Source: Saccharina japonica
Taxonomy: Eukaryota > Sar > Phaeophyceae > Laminariales > Laminariaceae
Assembly: GCA_008828725.1 (NCBI GenBank)
Contig: MEHQ01000511.1
Coordinates: 368,897 to 432,896 of the forward strand
DNA length: 64,000 nucleotides
Direction of reading: 5' to 3'
A program made the position numbers and the translations under genes. Shown piece after piece: positions 39,201-42,200 of the stretch; within the stretch, counting starts at the first letter, position 1, and every line of letters starts with the position of its first letter. The notes under the pieces were generated by a model. That model did not search any database. It was not told the origin of the DNA and saw only the letters and a program-made list of their open reading frames with translations.

Positions 39201-42200
39201 ACGATTACATATACACACACATATATATATATAGGTAACCTTAAAGCTGAAGCAGGAGCTGCTGGCATTCGCCCAGCAGCGCAAGGTCCAGTTCGAGGAG
39301 GGCGAGCCGTTTCACTTTCACTCCTTGGCGAACGCGGAAGAGGCGATAGTGCTCGTCACGGAGGCGGAAAGGGAGGTCGACGATATCCACGCAGAGGTGA
39401 GAAGAGCTGGCAACATCTACAAAACAAAAACAAAAAAAATACCCCGCTGAAACACCCATCAACGCTCGCAGAAGCGAGAGCCGGCAACGTAAACGATATA
39501 TCCCCTAAGATGTCCGCGCAGAGGGGAGAGACGGCAACGTATAAAAAAAAGGACCCCCATTTTAAGATATCCATCCGCGCAAAAAGCGAGAGCCGGCAAC
39601 GTACAAGATCCCCTAATGAGGGCCTTCTATTATTAATAGTCGGTCGACGTATGTATCCGCGCAGAAATGAAAGCCGGCAACGTAAAATGTTCCCCGTAAG
39701 ATATCCGCGCGAAAAGGAGAGCCGGCAACAATAAAGGGCCCCCTAAGAGTGATGAGCCGGCAATGCAAAGGACAACTTACTTAGGGCCGCCTATTAGGCC
39801 CCCCTAATTAGCCGTAACCAGGGCTCTTCACGGGGTCATCAGCCTATAGTACCCGCGCGTGGGGTCAGATTTGTTTTTAATCTCACGAGTCGGGTCGGGT
39901 CGGGTCGGGTCGGGTCGGGTCGGGTCGGGTCGGGTCGGGTCGGGTCGGGTCGGGTCGGGTCGGGTCGGGTCGGGTCGGGTCGGGTCGGGGGTCGGGTCAG
40001 GAGATTTTCAAACTCTCATGGATCGGGTCGAGTCACCCTTACCCGACCCGATCCGACCCGACCCGCAAAGTTTGACCCGACCAGTGAAGAGCCCTGCTAA
40101 TTAAGGCAGGGGGACGGGGCCGAATGGCAATATAAAGCTGGCAACCCCCAACTAGGGAAGAAGGGGGGCAAACGACCTATACGGAGAGGCATGTGTATGT
40201 GATGGTAGTTCATGCCCGTATAAGTATAGGTATGATCGTCATGTTTTGAAACGTCTTGCGCCGAAGAAGGATAGGGACGTTCGGTACTCACGCGCTATAT
40301 TCTTCGTATGCATATTTAATCCGACCAAGCGCTGTTGATCGCTGAACGAGAAACAACGTGACATTGAGTTGTCATGCTTTTGCGCTTTGGAAATCTACTA
40401 CATGCAGCGATGCACTCATTGATTTGATTGCGCCGCGGTGCCACATGCTTGCGCTTGACAGCCTACTATATACGTAGGGGCGGTGCACTTATATACGTCG
40501 ATTATGCGGTGCCGTATGCTGCGCTTGGCAGCCTACTACGTGTAGCAATGCACCCATTAAGTCGATTGGACCGTGTCGTGTGCTGCACTTTGCCAGCCTA
40601 CTATACACGATTAGCGGCGACTCACTCATTTTGTTTGATTTGCGTTGTGGCACGAGTGACCAACAGACCGCTAAGCTGGAGCTAGAGAAGACGCAGCTGC
40701 AGCACCAACTGAAGGAAAAAGTGCTAGAGACGTTGGTGCAGCTGGAGTCCAACCTCCTGGACAAGTACTGCTACCTCTCCTTCGCCAAGGTCTTCAAGGG
40801 GAACAGGGTGCGGGCGTTGAAGGTGAGCGCTACGTACGTACAATATTTGCTATGCTGTCGCGCTGCATATCCCTTATGAACCAATAAATATCCCGCTTTC
40901 CCCTCTTGGAGGCTCCCCCCTACTTGCACCCCTTTCTCCACTTGGCAAACCCTCGTTGGCCCTACACCTCATACTTCAAACCACAGCGCGGGCTCGTACA
41001 AAAACAAACATTATGACGACCCCCTCCCCCCCACGCCCTCCGCATAATTTTTTACCGTATGTATAATATTGCTGTAAATTGGCCCGTACCTGCAGCGCGG
41101 GTGGAGGGGCCTTTGGTCGGTATGGACGGAAATGTAAGGACCGTTTATACACCAATATGAAAACCAAACGTACCGTATATTTCCGCTAGAATGGTCAACA
41201 ACACAGCGCGGCTCGCACATAACAAAATTGATGACGCCCCTCTCCCCTCCCCCCTCCCCCTCCCCCCCTCCCCCTCCCCCCCCCCCCTCTCCGCAAATTT
41301 TTTACCGTATGTATACATTTGTATAAACTGGTCGTCGCCTACAGCGAGGGTGGAGGCGTCCTTGGGATGGTATGGACGGAGAGGACTTCACGGAGTGGGC
41401 CAGGTCGATCGATTGCATCGCGGCAGATCGCCACGAGAGGCCTGAGAACGTGGTAAGGATGACTGACACCTTTTTTTTGGTGTACATGCCTACTACTATT
41501 ACCGGGGACCGTAGTAAATAATATAATATATATTTATATATTGTTAATAAAAATAGGGAAATACCTCGTATGTAAATATATATATATATATATATTGTGT
41601 ATACCGTAGGTCCTGTTTAACTATGGCCTCCCGTAATACGTACAGTGGGTACCCCTATTTAAGAGACTCTAGGTGTGGTACAGGCCGAAAAAAGCTCTCT
41701 TAACTCGTAGCCTTCTCTCTTATCCACAGTGAGTGGGAACTATATAGGTTTCGTGTATGGGTGGGTCCAGCCGATTTGGCCTCTCTCTTCACTGTACTAT
41801 TTTCTTATATAGGGTGCCCTCCCTCTCTCTCTCAAGTCGGGGTACCCATGGTACATATAGTCGAAGTAGTCGAAGCCCTATGATGGAGGAAGTCAAGCAC
41901 ACAAACCCTTCCCGACGGTTCGTTCGACTGCGGCCCACGCAGCAGAACGTAGTATGCAACAGATCTGCACTGCACGAGAGTCTCGTAATTTTATACCTGG
42001 TATGTATGTATGCGTACAGTAGATAACTCATCGCTTCAAGAATGGAATGGTTTTCCACTTTGGTTGTACATGAATCCAGAGAGCTGTTAATAGCGGTGCG
42101 ATTCGTTCAGTACCGATGTCGAAGAGGGGGGGGGGGGGGGGGGGGGCGTACTCGTTTGTTGCTTACCTTGGTCATTTGACCGTTGATCACACACATCTCT

